This document shows positions 18,088 to 26,871 of a DNA stretch of 64,000 bases, in pieces (within the stretch, counting starts at the first letter, position 1; each line of letters starts with the position of its first letter). Both the position numbers and the translations under genes were made by a program. This DNA is from Ruegeria meonggei (GTDB lineage: Bacteria > Pseudomonadota > Alphaproteobacteria > Rhodobacterales > Rhodobacteraceae): positions 62,001-126,000 of the forward strand of contig NZ_FWFP01000007.1 in the NCBI RefSeq assembly GCF_900172215.1. The letters run 5' to 3'. The notes under the pieces are model-generated. The model was not told the origin of the DNA. It made no database searches and saw nothing but the letters and a program-made list of their open reading frames with translations.

Positions 18088-19304
18088 TGACTTGTTCCTT
18101 CTATTGACTGGGCGTATTGGTGCCCGCCTGGCGGCAAATGAGGGGATGATTGAGTTGGGAACGAGGCGCTGTCGCTGGCCTCGATACACGTTGCGATGCG
18201 GTTTGCACTGACACCGGCGGCGTGAAAAAAGCCCTGAAACAGCAGCCCATACCCGGTGAACCACAGACCGGGGTTTTGAAGATCTTCCTGCCCCATCGGA
18301 TGCCGCGGATATCCTTTGTGGTCCAGCGCACCCAGATGTCCGAAAAGCCCATCCAGATCGGCCCTGTACCCGGTCGCACAGATCACAACGTCAGGGTGGA
18401 CCATTCGGCCACTGGCCATTTCGACGGTGTTGGGTGAAAAGCCAACCGTTTCTCCGACCGCGTCAAACCGCCGGGCCTTCAGCGCTGCGACAAACCCGTC
18501 ATCCAGTGCGAAGGTCACGCCGTCCTTGAGCATGCGCGACCCGCCGCCCAACTTATGACGACGCAACCCAAAGCGTTGCAGGTTTCCCAGAAACAGCCGT
18601 TGCATGGCGGCAAAGATCGGATCGAGCGACCATTTCGGGAACCGCGTGAAAAGATTGGCCATGCGTTGCATCGGGAACCCGAATATCCGCGAGGGCAGGA
18701 TCGAAGGGCCATGCCTGACGGACACCCAGACCTGTGCCGGGTTGCTTCGCGACAGATGGTTCAACACATCAGTGCCCGAGTTTCCGGCCCCGATAACAAG
18801 GATGTTCTTGCCGTCATATTCGCTGGGATCCGCAAAATCAGCGGCATGAATGATTTGACCCCCGAAATTCTCCATACCGGGCCAAACGGGCATTTCCGGA
18901 ACTTTTTCCCGCCCCGTTGCAACGATCAGATGAGGACTGGAGTAGCTGCCCTTGGTGGTTTCAATCTTCCAACTGTCACCGTCGCGGTGCACTGAAAGCA
19001 CGCGGGTCTCGAAATGTATGTCTGCATCAATCGCACGCGCATAGTCGCTTAGATAGTCAACGACCGCATCCCGGGGCAGGTAAGTATCGGAATTGTTTGG
19101 TTTTTGATGGCCTGGCAACCGGGCAAAGTGGCGATGGATGTTCAACCTCAACCTGGGGTGCCGTGCCCGCCACGGATCAGCCACCCGGTCTGAGGCTTCC
19201 AATATAGTGACGGGGATATTGCGGGCCCGCAATTCACTTGCCGCGGCCAAACCGGAAAGCCCGGCACCGATGACGATGGCGGATGTTGATTGGGAAAGTG
19301 TCAT
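18084..19304 (-). CDS. Flavin-containing monooxygenase (YUCCA/group-B type)
   Basis: 406 residues. FAD-binding GAGLSGLAAASELR near residues 13-26, an NADPH-binding glycine motif VIGAGNSGTD in the middle, and VICATGYRADLDGLF near the C-terminus identify a class-B flavoprotein monooxygenase. The segment between the two nucleotide motifs holds FGGQIIHAADF, close to the family fingerprint FxGxxxHxxx(Y/F). Likely N- or S-oxygenation of a small substrate. It is the first gene of a five-gene minus-strand operon and faces a GlxA-type regulator across 117 bases. Confidence 0.85.
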   Translation of the reverse strand: MTLSQSTSAIVIGAGLSGLAAASELRARNIPVTILEASDRVADPWRARHPRLRLNIHRHFARLPGHQKPNNSDTYLPRDAVVDYLSDYARAIDADIHFETRVLSVHRDGDSWKIETTKGSYSSPHLIVATGREKVPEMPVWPGMENFGGQIIHAADFADPSEYDGKNILVIGAGNSGTDVLNHLSRSNPAQVWVSVRHGPSILPSRIFGFPMQRMANLFTRFPKWSLDPIFAAMQRLFLGNLQRFGLRRHKLGGGSRMLKDGVTFALDDGFVAALKARRFDAVGETVGFSPNTVEMASGRMVHPDVVICATGYRADLDGLFGHLGALDHKGYPRHPMGQEDLQNPGLWFTGYGLLFQGFFHAAGVSANRIATCIEASDSASFPTQSSPHLPPGGHQYAQSIEGTSQ

Positions 19305-19421
19305 GGGGTTTCTCCGATGCGCTTGGGTTTAGGTGTTCTCCGTATCTGCATCGGTATTGCCGCAAGGCTGCGAGTCGTGATATGCCGGTATGTGACAAGA
19401 TCGGTGAATATCGGACATCAT

Positions 19422-20453
19422 ATGTCAGAACCTAAATCCACCTGCAGAACCGCTGTTGTGACCCTGCCCTGCGTTGGCACGTCGACCGTTTACTGCATCC
19501 TGGATGCCCTCGCCTCGGTTGGTAGGGACTGGGAGATGTTGCATGGGACGCCGCCCAAAGCGCGGGTTTTTGACGCCAAGATGCTGTCGGCGGATGGCAA
19601 GGCCTACACTGATATCAACGGGCGCCGGATCACACCGGACGGGGCTCTGGAAGACTTTGGCCAACCCGATCTGGTCATCGTACCGGATCTGCATCTTGCA
19701 CCTGATTGCCCTTTGCCAGACGAGTTTTCCGCGTTGACCAATTGGCTCGTCAAAACGCGCGCCGAGGGTGCCATCGTCACATCAGTTTGTTCCGGCGCTC
19801 TCTTGCTGGCGGCCGCTGGGTTGCTGAACGGCCTTGATGCGACCAGCCATTGGAGCTTTTGCGACGTGATCGCCCGAAAGTATCCAGAGGTCCGCATGCG
19901 CCGGGAACGTATCCTGATACCCGCGGGGGACGGGCACCGGATCGTCACGGCAGGTGGCGCGTCTGCCTGGGGTGATCTGGTGTTGTATCTGGTAGGGCGC
20001 ATTGCGGGCCAGGACGAGGCGCGACGCCTCGCAAAAATCTATTTGTTGCAACCCCACACCGAAGGGCAATTGCACTATGCCTCGCTGACCGCAGGGGCCC
20101 AGCACGAAGACGCTGTGGTCGCTGATGCGCAGGTCTGGGCGGCGGACAATTATGCCCTTCCAACACCGGTGGCGACAATGGCCGCGCGCAGTGGCCTGAC
20201 CGAACGCAGCCTATTGCGCAGATTTCGGAAAGTTACCGGGCAAACACCGGTTGAGTATATACAGACACTCAGGGTCGAAGAGGCCAAACAGATGCTGGAA
20301 ACAAGCGACATGCCAATCGACGACATTGCGGCCGAGGTTGGATACACAGAACCTTCAAGTTTTCGGAATGCGTTTCGGAGATATGTCGGCATGCCCGCGT
20401 CAACCTACAGAAAGAAGCGCCTGGCGTTGGGTTTAGTTGCGCCGGAAACCTAA
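19422..20453 (+). CDS. GlxA-family (DJ-1/PfpI + AraC) transcriptional regulator
   Basis: 343 residues from the ATG at 19422; an upstream in-frame start would add 44 residues of non-family sequence. The N-terminal DJ-1/PfpI-like domain includes the nucleophile-elbow-like TSVCSGALLLAAAGLL, and the C-terminal AraC domain has two HTH units (MAARSGLTERSLLRRFRKV, then DIAAEVGYTEPSSFRNAFRR). Such regulators often control amine or quaternary-ammonium catabolism (GbdR, CdhR, ArgR types). It is divergent from the flavin monooxygenase operon, so it probably regulates it. Confidence 0.88.
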   Translation: MSEPKSTCRTAVVTLPCVGTSTVYCILDALASVGRDWEMLHGTPPKARVFDAKMLSADGKAYTDINGRRITPDGALEDFGQPDLVIVPDLHLAPDCPLPDEFSALTNWLVKTRAEGAIVTSVCSGALLLAAAGLLNGLDATSHWSFCDVIARKYPEVRMRRERILIPAGDGHRIVTAGGASAWGDLVLYLVGRIAGQDEARRLAKIYLLQPHTEGQLHYASLTAGAQHEDAVVADAQVWAADNYALPTPVATMAARSGLTERSLLRRFRKVTGQTPVEYIQTLRVEEAKQMLETSDMPIDDIAAEVGYTEPSSFRNAFRRYVGMPASTYRKKRLALGLVAPET

Positions 20454-20494
20454 CGTCTTGGTCAGGGATATTTGGGCAGCGCGAGTTTCATGAA

Positions 20495-21007
20495 CTACTG
20501 CCCAATTGTCAGGTCATCCAAGGACCCTCCCTCGCGCTGAAAATCCTGCCAGATCAAGGCCATGCGATCCACAAACCACATCTTGCCGCCAGAGATCACG
20601 ACTAAGCCGAGGCACGTGAATCCCAAATCATACGTCCAAAGACCATAAGCAAACGGCAGAAGACCCAGACCGCTGACGAGGGCAAGCGCAAGTGCGACGC
20701 GTTTGTGATGGGTCGCAACCCTGTCTCGATGTCGCAGCCAGACCCGCTCGCCCAGCACGCCTTGCGCTGACCAACTGTCAAATGAGCTGGGTTGAGGAAA
20801 TGCACGTGGGTTGGCCCATATCCAGACCAGAACCACCCCAACGGCGCACCATGCCCAACCACCAATCCACACGCGGCTCCAGATCGCCAGAGCCAGCAGG
20901 GGTAACGGCGTAAGCACGCGGGTCCAGACGGACCAGGGGTTTGCATGCCGCAGCCAAACTTCGTCTTTCATGGCCATGAGACGTTCGGAAAAGCTGACTA
21001 CATCCAC
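20495..21007 (-). CDS. DUF6653-type membrane protein
   Basis: 170 residues with an amphipathic N-terminus (SFSERLMAMKDEVWLRHANP), hydrophobic segments around 30-70 and 105-140, and a hydrophilic end. The opening WLRHANPWSVWTR matches what I recall of the DUF6653 family. A truncated paralogue lies at 47369-47578 in the same orientation. Function unknown. Confidence 0.65.
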   Translation of the reverse strand: MDVVSFSERLMAMKDEVWLRHANPWSVWTRVLTPLPLLALAIWSRVWIGGWAWCAVGVVLVWIWANPRAFPQPSSFDSWSAQGVLGERVWLRHRDRVATHHKRVALALALVSGLGLLPFAYGLWTYDLGFTCLGLVVISGGKMWFVDRMALIWQDFQREGGSLDDLTIGQ

Positions 21008-21229
21008 CTTAAAAAACTCCGGAAACTAGAATTTCCACATGGGGCTTGGAAGCAAGCCAACACAGATCAAAGCTGCATTCAAGACTCGTCCTTTGGTTAA
21101 CCGAATTCCGTCACCGAGCGCCAAGAAACTGTCAGACCCCTGGCTGCCGATCTGGGCAGCACTTATTTCACAATTGCGTGGAACCCCAATAGGATTCAAG
21201 TCCCAGAGTTTCAGGGGTGCATCATAGGC

Positions 21230-21390
21230 CATCTATTATCACTGGCGGACGAACAGCTTGCGCGTCTTCAGCCCTACTTTCCGAAGAGCCATGGAAAACC
21301 GAGCGATGATAACTGCGATGGGGTGCGCACTTTTTACTGCCTCACAAAAGGCTTGCCAAAACGGGATATATTCTCGTTAATTGAGGCATA
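21230..21390 (+). pseudogene. IS5-type transposase remnant (N-terminal part)
   Basis: Conceptual translation of the frame reads SLADEQLARLQPYFPKSHG and continues KPSDDN, which fits the N-terminus of IS5-group transposases (pattern LSDxQxxRLxPFFPxSHGxPRxDDR). The reading continues about 25 codons without clear similarity and stops at 21390; no start codon precedes it. A second fragment with later transposase residues lies at 24496 in the same orientation. Confidence 0.65.
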
Positions 21391-21405
21391 GCCTCATTAT
21401 ATGAG
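21382..21405. promoter_or_regulatory. Overlapping palindromes before the IclR regulator gene
   Basis: TGAGGC-ata-GCCTCA (21382-21396) overlaps CTCAT-tat-ATGAG (21393-21405), 15 bases upstream of the regulator ATG at 21420. The position over the promoter fits an autoregulatory operator. Binding by the IclR protein is inferred from position only. Confidence 0.5.
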
Positions 21406-21419
21406 ATACAGTAGCCGAT

Positions 21420-22178
21420 ATGCACCTCGACAGGATGATCAACCTATTGGAAACCATTGCGGTTGCAGGGCGGCCCGTGACAGTCGCAGAGGTGCAACGA
21501 GCAACAAGTTTGCCAAAGCCAACCTGCTACAGGCTCATTCAGTCCCTTGTCGAACAAAGGCTGATCAATGAACCCTTCAACGACGGGAAATATGTCATTG
21601 GTGAGCGGCTGATCCGTATCGCGTTACTTGGTAAGTCAGATGTGGATGTCCGACGTTGCGCGGCTCCTCTAATGCGTGCTGCTGCCACGAATTTTAACGA
21701 AACAGTGTTTCTTGCCCGCTTTCGCGACAGCAAGGTTGAAATTATCCATGTCGAAACGCCGGACGATCCGTCGCGGGCCTTTATTCATCCCGGGCTTGGG
21801 GTACGGCCGATGCACGCTTGCTCTTGTTCCAAAGCCATCGCAGCTTTTGCAGAGCCCGCGTTCCAAGAAACAATACTGTCAGGTAGTCTTAAAGAATACA
21901 CGGAACTTACCAAAACCTCTGAAGCGGAATTGCGGCGTGAGTTCGAAGGCATCGTAAAACGCGGGTTTGCTGATTGTGATCAGGAAATCGACATTGGCAT
22001 TTCCAGCGTCGCTGCCCCAGTATCCATTGGAAACATTGGCGCCACGTTCAGCATTGGTGCAGTGGGTCCCATTCGTCGTTTTGGAACCGAATACCGCATG
22101 GAAATCGGTGAGAAACTAAAGGTCCTGTCAGAAAAAGTCAGCGGGGCTATCCAGTTATGTAACGTAGCAGAGGTGTGA
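21420..22178 (+). CDS. IclR-family transcriptional regulator
   Basis: 252 residues. The N-terminal winged helix (about 1-60; PVTVAEVQRATSLPKPTCYR is the recognition region) is followed by the IclR effector domain (about 75-250) with GVRPMHACSCSKAI and FADCDQEIDIGISSVAAPV. It lies 82 bases upstream of methanethiol oxidase in the same direction, so it most likely controls that gene in response to a sulfur compound or a related metabolite; the ligand is unknown. Confidence 0.88.
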   Translation: MHLDRMINLLETIAVAGRPVTVAEVQRATSLPKPTCYRLIQSLVEQRLINEPFNDGKYVIGERLIRIALLGKSDVDVRRCAAPLMRAAATNFNETVFLARFRDSKVEIIHVETPDDPSRAFIHPGLGVRPMHACSCSKAIAAFAEPAFQETILSGSLKEYTELTKTSEAELRREFEGIVKRGFADCDQEIDIGISSVAAPVSIGNIGATFSIGAVGPIRRFGTEYRMEIGEKLKVLSEKVSGAIQLCNVAEV

Positions 22179-22260
22179 CGACACACAGCCAATTTCGGTC
22201 TTTCGGGCCCAAATAAATGACCTCGGAAAGGGGCGATCACCGCAACAAGGAGGAACAACA

Positions 22261-23661
22261 ATGAACTTGAGACCAGATCCGACATTTCATGCCTCGCCAA
22301 AACTGGCGATGCAAGCGCCGGTGGAAAACTACGCATTTACGGTAATGCTCAGTCCAGATGGTTCGCAATCTGACGGCATCGCTGTCGTCGACCTTAAGTC
22401 TGGGTCAGACACATATGGTCAAATCGTGCACCAAGTTATTGTTCCCAACAAGGGCGATGAATTCCACCACTTCGGCTGGAACGCCTGTTCGTCTTCGCTT
22501 TCGCCGCTAACAGGTCACGCCTTCCTTGAACGACGTTATCTGATTGTCCCCGGCATTCGTTCATCGCGCATTTATGTGATTGATGTGAAAGATCCTCTAA
22601 AGGCAAAGATCCACAAAACGATTGAGCCCGAAGAGCTGTTTGAAAAAACGGGCTACTCTCGGCCCCATACGATCCATTGTGGCCCAGAAGGGATTTATGT
22701 GTCCTGCCTAGGCGGTGGCGGCAAGGATGGAACGGACGGCCCTCCTGGTATCTTCATCATGGATTGCGAGACGTTCGAGATCATCGGCCAGTATGAAATG
22801 GACCGGGGAAAGCAAGACAAGCACTATGATTTCTGGTGGAATTTACCGCAAGACTACATGGTCAGTTCCGAATGGGGATTGCCACCTCAGTTTGAGAACG
22901 GAATTGTGCCAGAGGACCTGTTGTCGAACAAATATGGTCACTCAATCCACTTTTGGGATTTACGGGCGCGTAAAAACATCCAGACGATGGATTTTGGCGA
23001 GAACTATCAGATGGCACTGGAAATTCGCCCGGCGCATGACCCAACCAAGTCTTATGGGTTCTGCGGCGTTGTCGTAGATACTACTAACCTGCAAGGGGCC
23101 ATCTTCACATGGTGGCGCGATGACGATGGTGTTTGGCAGTCCAAGAAGACAATCACTATTGATCCCCGGCCTGAGAAACCGGAAAATCTGCCACCATTGT
23201 TACAAGGGTTTGAGGCAGTCCCGCCGTTGGTAACAGACATTGATTTGAGCCTTGATGACAAATACCTCTACGTCGCCTGCTGGGGGTTGGGGGAAATGCA
23301 TCAATACGATGTATCTGATCCAATGAACCCGGTTCTGGCTGGCAAAGTTGAACTCGGCGGGATCGCGCGGGGCGCTAAACATCCCAACGGGGAAAACTTT
23401 GCTTTTGGTCCGCAAATGGTCGAGATCAGCCGCGACGGGAAACGCGTTTTTTGGACAAATTCTCTTTATTCCACGTGGGATGACCAGTTTTATCCTGATG
23501 ACGAAGGCGGGCAGATGGTCATGGCCGATGTTGGCGAAAACGGCGGGCTGACTTTGAACAAGGATTTCTACGTCAATTTCCCTGACGGCCTGCGGTCTCA
23601 TCAGATCAGGCTGGAAGGCGGGGATTGTTCAACTGACAGCTTCTGTTACCCGTCCGTGTAA
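22261..23661 (+). CDS. mtoX: SBP56-family methanethiol oxidase
   Basis: 466 residues, full length for the selenium-binding-protein-56 family, whose bacterial members are copper-dependent methanethiol oxidases giving formaldehyde, sulfide and hydrogen peroxide. Family motifs are present: FHHFGWNACSSS, SRPHTIHCGPEGIY, and the His-rich end YVNFPDGLRSHQIRLEGGD. There is no signal peptide, which contrasts with periplasmic MtoX proteins. An AAGGAGG site precedes the ATG. In a Roseobacter-group genome the enzyme would act on methanethiol from DMSP demethylation. The next gene encodes a membrane protein, not the Sco1/MauG partners described for other mtoX operons. Confidence 0.9.
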   Translation: MNLRPDPTFHASPKLAMQAPVENYAFTVMLSPDGSQSDGIAVVDLKSGSDTYGQIVHQVIVPNKGDEFHHFGWNACSSSLSPLTGHAFLERRYLIVPGIRSSRIYVIDVKDPLKAKIHKTIEPEELFEKTGYSRPHTIHCGPEGIYVSCLGGGGKDGTDGPPGIFIMDCETFEIIGQYEMDRGKQDKHYDFWWNLPQDYMVSSEWGLPPQFENGIVPEDLLSNKYGHSIHFWDLRARKNIQTMDFGENYQMALEIRPAHDPTKSYGFCGVVVDTTNLQGAIFTWWRDDDGVWQSKKTITIDPRPEKPENLPPLLQGFEAVPPLVTDIDLSLDDKYLYVACWGLGEMHQYDVSDPMNPVLAGKVELGGIARGAKHPNGENFAFGPQMVEISRDGKRVFWTNSLYSTWDDQFYPDDEGGQMVMADVGENGGLTLNKDFYVNFPDGLRSHQIRLEGGDCSTDSFCYPSV

Positions 23662-24333
23662 GTGATGGTCGATGTGACTTCGATGACAGCCCTATGGTGG
23701 GCTGTCATTTTTTCTGGCCTCTATCATGGCATCAACCCAGGAATGGGCTGGCCTCTTGCTGTCTCAGCAGCCCTGATGGAGCGCAAACACAGCGCTATGC
23801 CCAAAGCGCTTGCCATGCTCGCTGCTGGGCATTTTCTAGCCATGGTCGGTATATTGCTCCCGTTTTCGCTGATGATGGTCCTTGTGCAGTGGGAGGTCGA
23901 GCTGCGCATTGTTGCAGGGCTATTGGTCATCGCCATGGGCCTGTATCTGCTGATCAACCGGCGACACCCAAAGTTTCTGGCGCGCGTACATCCTGCACGC
24001 CTTGCGCTATGGTCCTTTCTGGCTGCCATGGCACACGGGGCGGGATTGATGTTGGTTCCTATTTTTTTGGGAATATGTGCAATCGGTGCCGATGATGTGG
24101 GTCATTCAGCAGCTCGTTCACTTATGGGAAGCAACATCGTAACAGCATTTTTTGTTGCGGCCGTCCATACGCTGTCAATGACGTTTGCCGGCGGGGTGAT
24201 CGCAGTGTTGATCTACCGTTGGCTGGGGCTGAAATTCCTGTCAAAAACTTGGTTCAACCTAGATATCGTTTGGGCGCTAAGCCTTGTCATTGTAGGTGTA
24301 TTTGGACTGTATTCCGCCCTAACCGGGCATTAA
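23662..24333 (+). CDS. Polytopic membrane protein next to methanethiol oxidase
   Basis: 223 residues with about six or seven hydrophobic helices. His-containing motifs lie at the ends of helices: LYHGINPGMGWPL, AHGAGLMLVP and VHTLSMTFAGG. The first resembles the HAxGPGHG motif of NicO/UreH-type metal transporters, so a metal-transport fold is possible, but the match is weak. It starts immediately after the mtoX stop (GTG at 23662 or ATG at 23665), so it is coexpressed with mtoX. Copper or sulfur-compound transport would fit the context; this is inference. Confidence 0.7.
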   Translation: MMVDVTSMTALWWAVIFSGLYHGINPGMGWPLAVSAALMERKHSAMPKALAMLAAGHFLAMVGILLPFSLMMVLVQWEVELRIVAGLLVIAMGLYLLINRRHPKFLARVHPARLALWSFLAAMAHGAGLMLVPIFLGICAIGADDVGHSAARSLMGSNIVTAFFVAAVHTLSMTFAGGVIAVLIYRWLGLKFLSKTWFNLDIVWALSLVIVGVFGLYSALTGH

Positions 24334-24495
24334 CTCTTTCTTGAATGAAAGCGCGGCAAACAAAATAATCTTCGTCCCTCTAAGTAGAAATGCCCACTTT
24401 TATTGCGACGGAACAGAATTTCCGCGACTGCGGCGAAAACCCGGCGTCCGACCTGCGTGTAGAAGCCACATGTCCGGTTTTAGCTGCGACCTACC

Positions 24496-24612
24496 ATGAT
24501 CGACGCGACTTACTTCAAAGCGCATCGCAAAGCTTTCAATCTGGGTGTTTTAAGAGAGGCGCGTTGCCGCCTGATCGGCCGGACCAACGTCCGGCTTCAG
24601 AATGTTCGGTAG
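24496..24612 (+). pseudogene. IS5-type transposase remnant (central part)
   Basis: The frame opens MIDATYFKAHRKA and continues to RCRLIGRTN before stopping at 24612, matching the segment MIDATxLKAHRTA...GRLIGRTKGG around the first catalytic Asp of IS5-group transposases. It has lost both flanks and its end overlaps the last codons of the convergent KAP NTPase gene. It is the in-order continuation of the N-terminal fragment at 21230-21390. Confidence 0.7.
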
Positions 24613-26279
24613 TATTGCTGTAACTCTTGCATGATCTGAGCCCGCTCTGTTTCCAGACTCATAATGCTACTCTGGCCCTCCTCATTCAAATCACTATATG
24701 TAGTCTCGTTGATTTCTGGATCTTTCAGATGTTGCCGCAGAGGAAGAACCCGACAGCGAGACGAAAGGTCGCCCAAGCGCTTCTGGATCGGTGCCATAGC
24801 GGGGTTAGACAACATGCGTTCCGCTGCTTGATTTGCTTGAGATCCGACCTCGCTTAATACGTCACTAAGCCTCGTCTCGGATTTATTGGGTATTTCCGAA
24901 ATAGATCCCCTGAGCGCGGCAACCGCTTGAATTGCGTCGATCACGCTGGTGTCCGTGCCCTGTGTCGCTTCCCCTGAAAACAAATAATCGTCGATGGAGT
25001 AGTTCTCCCCTGTTTGTTTAAACTTGGCGAGTTTGCCCCCTAATTTGTCGTCAGATATGAACTTCAAAAATGTTGCCGGGGGCCTTCCACCGTCGATCAT
25101 TAGCCCTTCAAGTTCAGAAAGTGAGCCAGAGTCTCGGTAAGTGCCAAGGGCCCGCACAAATACATCGCGGTATGCCTGCAGTGTTGTAGCAACTGATGCC
25201 CAGTCAGGGCGAAAGCCAATCACCTGAATAGCGAGGACGATTTCCTTGTTCAGATGCGGGTTGATCTTGCGTTGAAGAGTGTAGTTATTGATAAATCGTT
25301 TGAACTCCCGCGGGTTAAACCCACTTTCAGTCGTCAGTTCCGCAACGAACGGCCGCACCGTTTTCTCGAGCTCCCTCTTCTGTGGTGCCTTCAGACCAGC
25401 CCCATTGATAATGTTTGTCAAAAGATCGTTTGTTTCGGATACGTTGACAGGCGGGAAACTGAATTGCACCTGAAAGATCTTTTGTAGATATCGTTCACCC
25501 GTCAGTCTGGTCGCGGTGGCGGACTTTTCGCCGGAGAACTTTGAGTAACGGTGTTCGATGGCCAATTCGACTACGTCCCGGTCCAAGCCGGCAACAAATA
25601 CGAAGCCAGACAAATCGAAAAACAGCTTCATTGATTCAAGGACTTCAAGGGTCTTCTCTGGCAAGCAACGATCAAGGTCATCTACGAAAACCACGATTTT
25701 TGACGCACCCATCTTGGAGAATGCTGCAAACGCAGCCTGCAACGCATTGAAACTTGCGTGATAAAAAGATCGCGGCGTTCGTGCCTCAATGTCTTTATCG
25801 TCCAGTTTTTCCGCTGCAGTCAGAGCTTTGTTCGCATCAAAAGAAAACTCCGCAAAGCCTGGGATTTTTGCTTTTGCCGACAATCCTGCCACTAGGCTAG
25901 AAGTCACGCCACCAATCACCCGGGCCAATTTGATCGCCGCGTTCTTGGCTTGGCCCTTGCTTGTCCTGTCAGACCATTTCAGAACGCCTTCCCGTATCAC
26001 ATCGAGCATGGGTACCAGCAGATGCTCTTCTTTTTCGTAACGCCACGCAGAGAACCAGACTGAAGCGTTCAAATTGGGATCAAGCCTCGCGTCGATAGCC
26101 CGCATCAGAGTGGTTTTTCCTGATCCCCAACTTCCATAAACCGCGATAGCAAAGCGTGGTTCGGACACCGTTACGATCTGAGCAAAAGTGTCGGCCAATC
26201 GACCAAAATCGAGCGCCAGATTTTCAACCTCTGGCACGTCAAGGAGCAATTTGAAGTTGGCGGTCGCATCGACTGTCAA
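24597..26279 (-). CDS. KAP-family P-loop NTPase
   Basis: 560 residues. Walker A GSWGSGKTT is at 49-57 and the KAP signature VVFVDDLDRCLPEK, with the Walker B acids, near 197-208; this fits the KAP group named after Kidins220, ARMS and PifA. A short Ala/Gly/Val-rich hydrophobic stretch lies in the insert around 121-135, less pronounced than the transmembrane insert of many members. PifA excludes phage T7, and KAP NTPases recur in defence settings, but the role here is unproven. It stands alone between a transposase scar and a long non-coding gap, which suggests acquisition by transfer. Confidence 0.85.
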   Translation of the reverse strand: MTVDATANFKLLLDVPEVENLALDFGRLADTFAQIVTVSEPRFAIAVYGSWGSGKTTLMRAIDARLDPNLNASVWFSAWRYEKEEHLLVPMLDVIREGVLKWSDRTSKGQAKNAAIKLARVIGGVTSSLVAGLSAKAKIPGFAEFSFDANKALTAAEKLDDKDIEARTPRSFYHASFNALQAAFAAFSKMGASKIVVFVDDLDRCLPEKTLEVLESMKLFFDLSGFVFVAGLDRDVVELAIEHRYSKFSGEKSATATRLTGERYLQKIFQVQFSFPPVNVSETNDLLTNIINGAGLKAPQKRELEKTVRPFVAELTTESGFNPREFKRFINNYTLQRKINPHLNKEIVLAIQVIGFRPDWASVATTLQAYRDVFVRALGTYRDSGSLSELEGLMIDGGRPPATFLKFISDDKLGGKLAKFKQTGENYSIDDYLFSGEATQGTDTSVIDAIQAVAALRGSISEIPNKSETRLSDVLSEVGSQANQAAERMLSNPAMAPIQKRLGDLSSRCRVLPLRQHLKDPEINETTYSDLNEEGQSSIMSLETERAQIMQELQQYYRTF

Positions 26280-26871
26280 GAGGTTGGCCCATCGCTCAAT
26301 TCCAGATCGTCGTCAATTCAGCATTAAACTTCCAGAAGGGCCATATTGCAATTGTACAGTTTCCAGAACCCCCTTTGAGTTTTCAATGTCGACTCCAAAC
26401 GCGTTCTGCGAACTTGGCTAGTGTCCAGCTTTGCTTTCACGACGAAGGCGGGCGGCGAGCGCAGCATTAATCAGTTGCTTGATGTAGGCTTACGGCCACT
26501 GATAACGACCGGATTCTGACCCAAATAGTACCATCACACTCTAAATTCAGCACCAGATCTGCGGAACGGCACTCAACTTTGGTTTTGAAGGAAACGTCTG
26601 AATTGTGATTCCTTACAGTGTCGAACGTTCACCATAGTTCTGGCACAACTGTGACAGTTGATGACCGGCCAGCATGAGCGCGATCACTGCCGCGATAAGG
26701 TTCTTCGCTCTACAGAGGGTCGCTGACGTACTTATAGCAACTGTCACTAGCCAAAGCCGACACTCGTGTAAATTGCGGCATCACGCACCATGGGCTCAAC
26801 CCTGCAATTGTTTCGCGGTGCGGTGCAGGTTCACCGGCGAGAGCGCATGCAAAGTGGTACGAACCAGCCAT
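26280..26871. other. 590-base gap, no confident gene
   Basis: I see no supported gene. A minus-strand stretch near 26420-26500 translates to an Ala/Arg-rich tail ending LINAALAARLRRESKAGH but has stops shortly upstream and could be a gene scar. A perfect palindrome CAACTGT-g-ACAGTTG lies at 26646-26660. The KAP promoter should be at the left end. Confidence 0.5.

Noticed and set aside
21026..21232. 68-residue minus-strand frame (MAYDAPLKLWDLNPIG...)
   Set aside because: Lies between the DUF6653 promoter and a transposase scar; no family recognised and no ribosome-binding site, possibly a gene scar.
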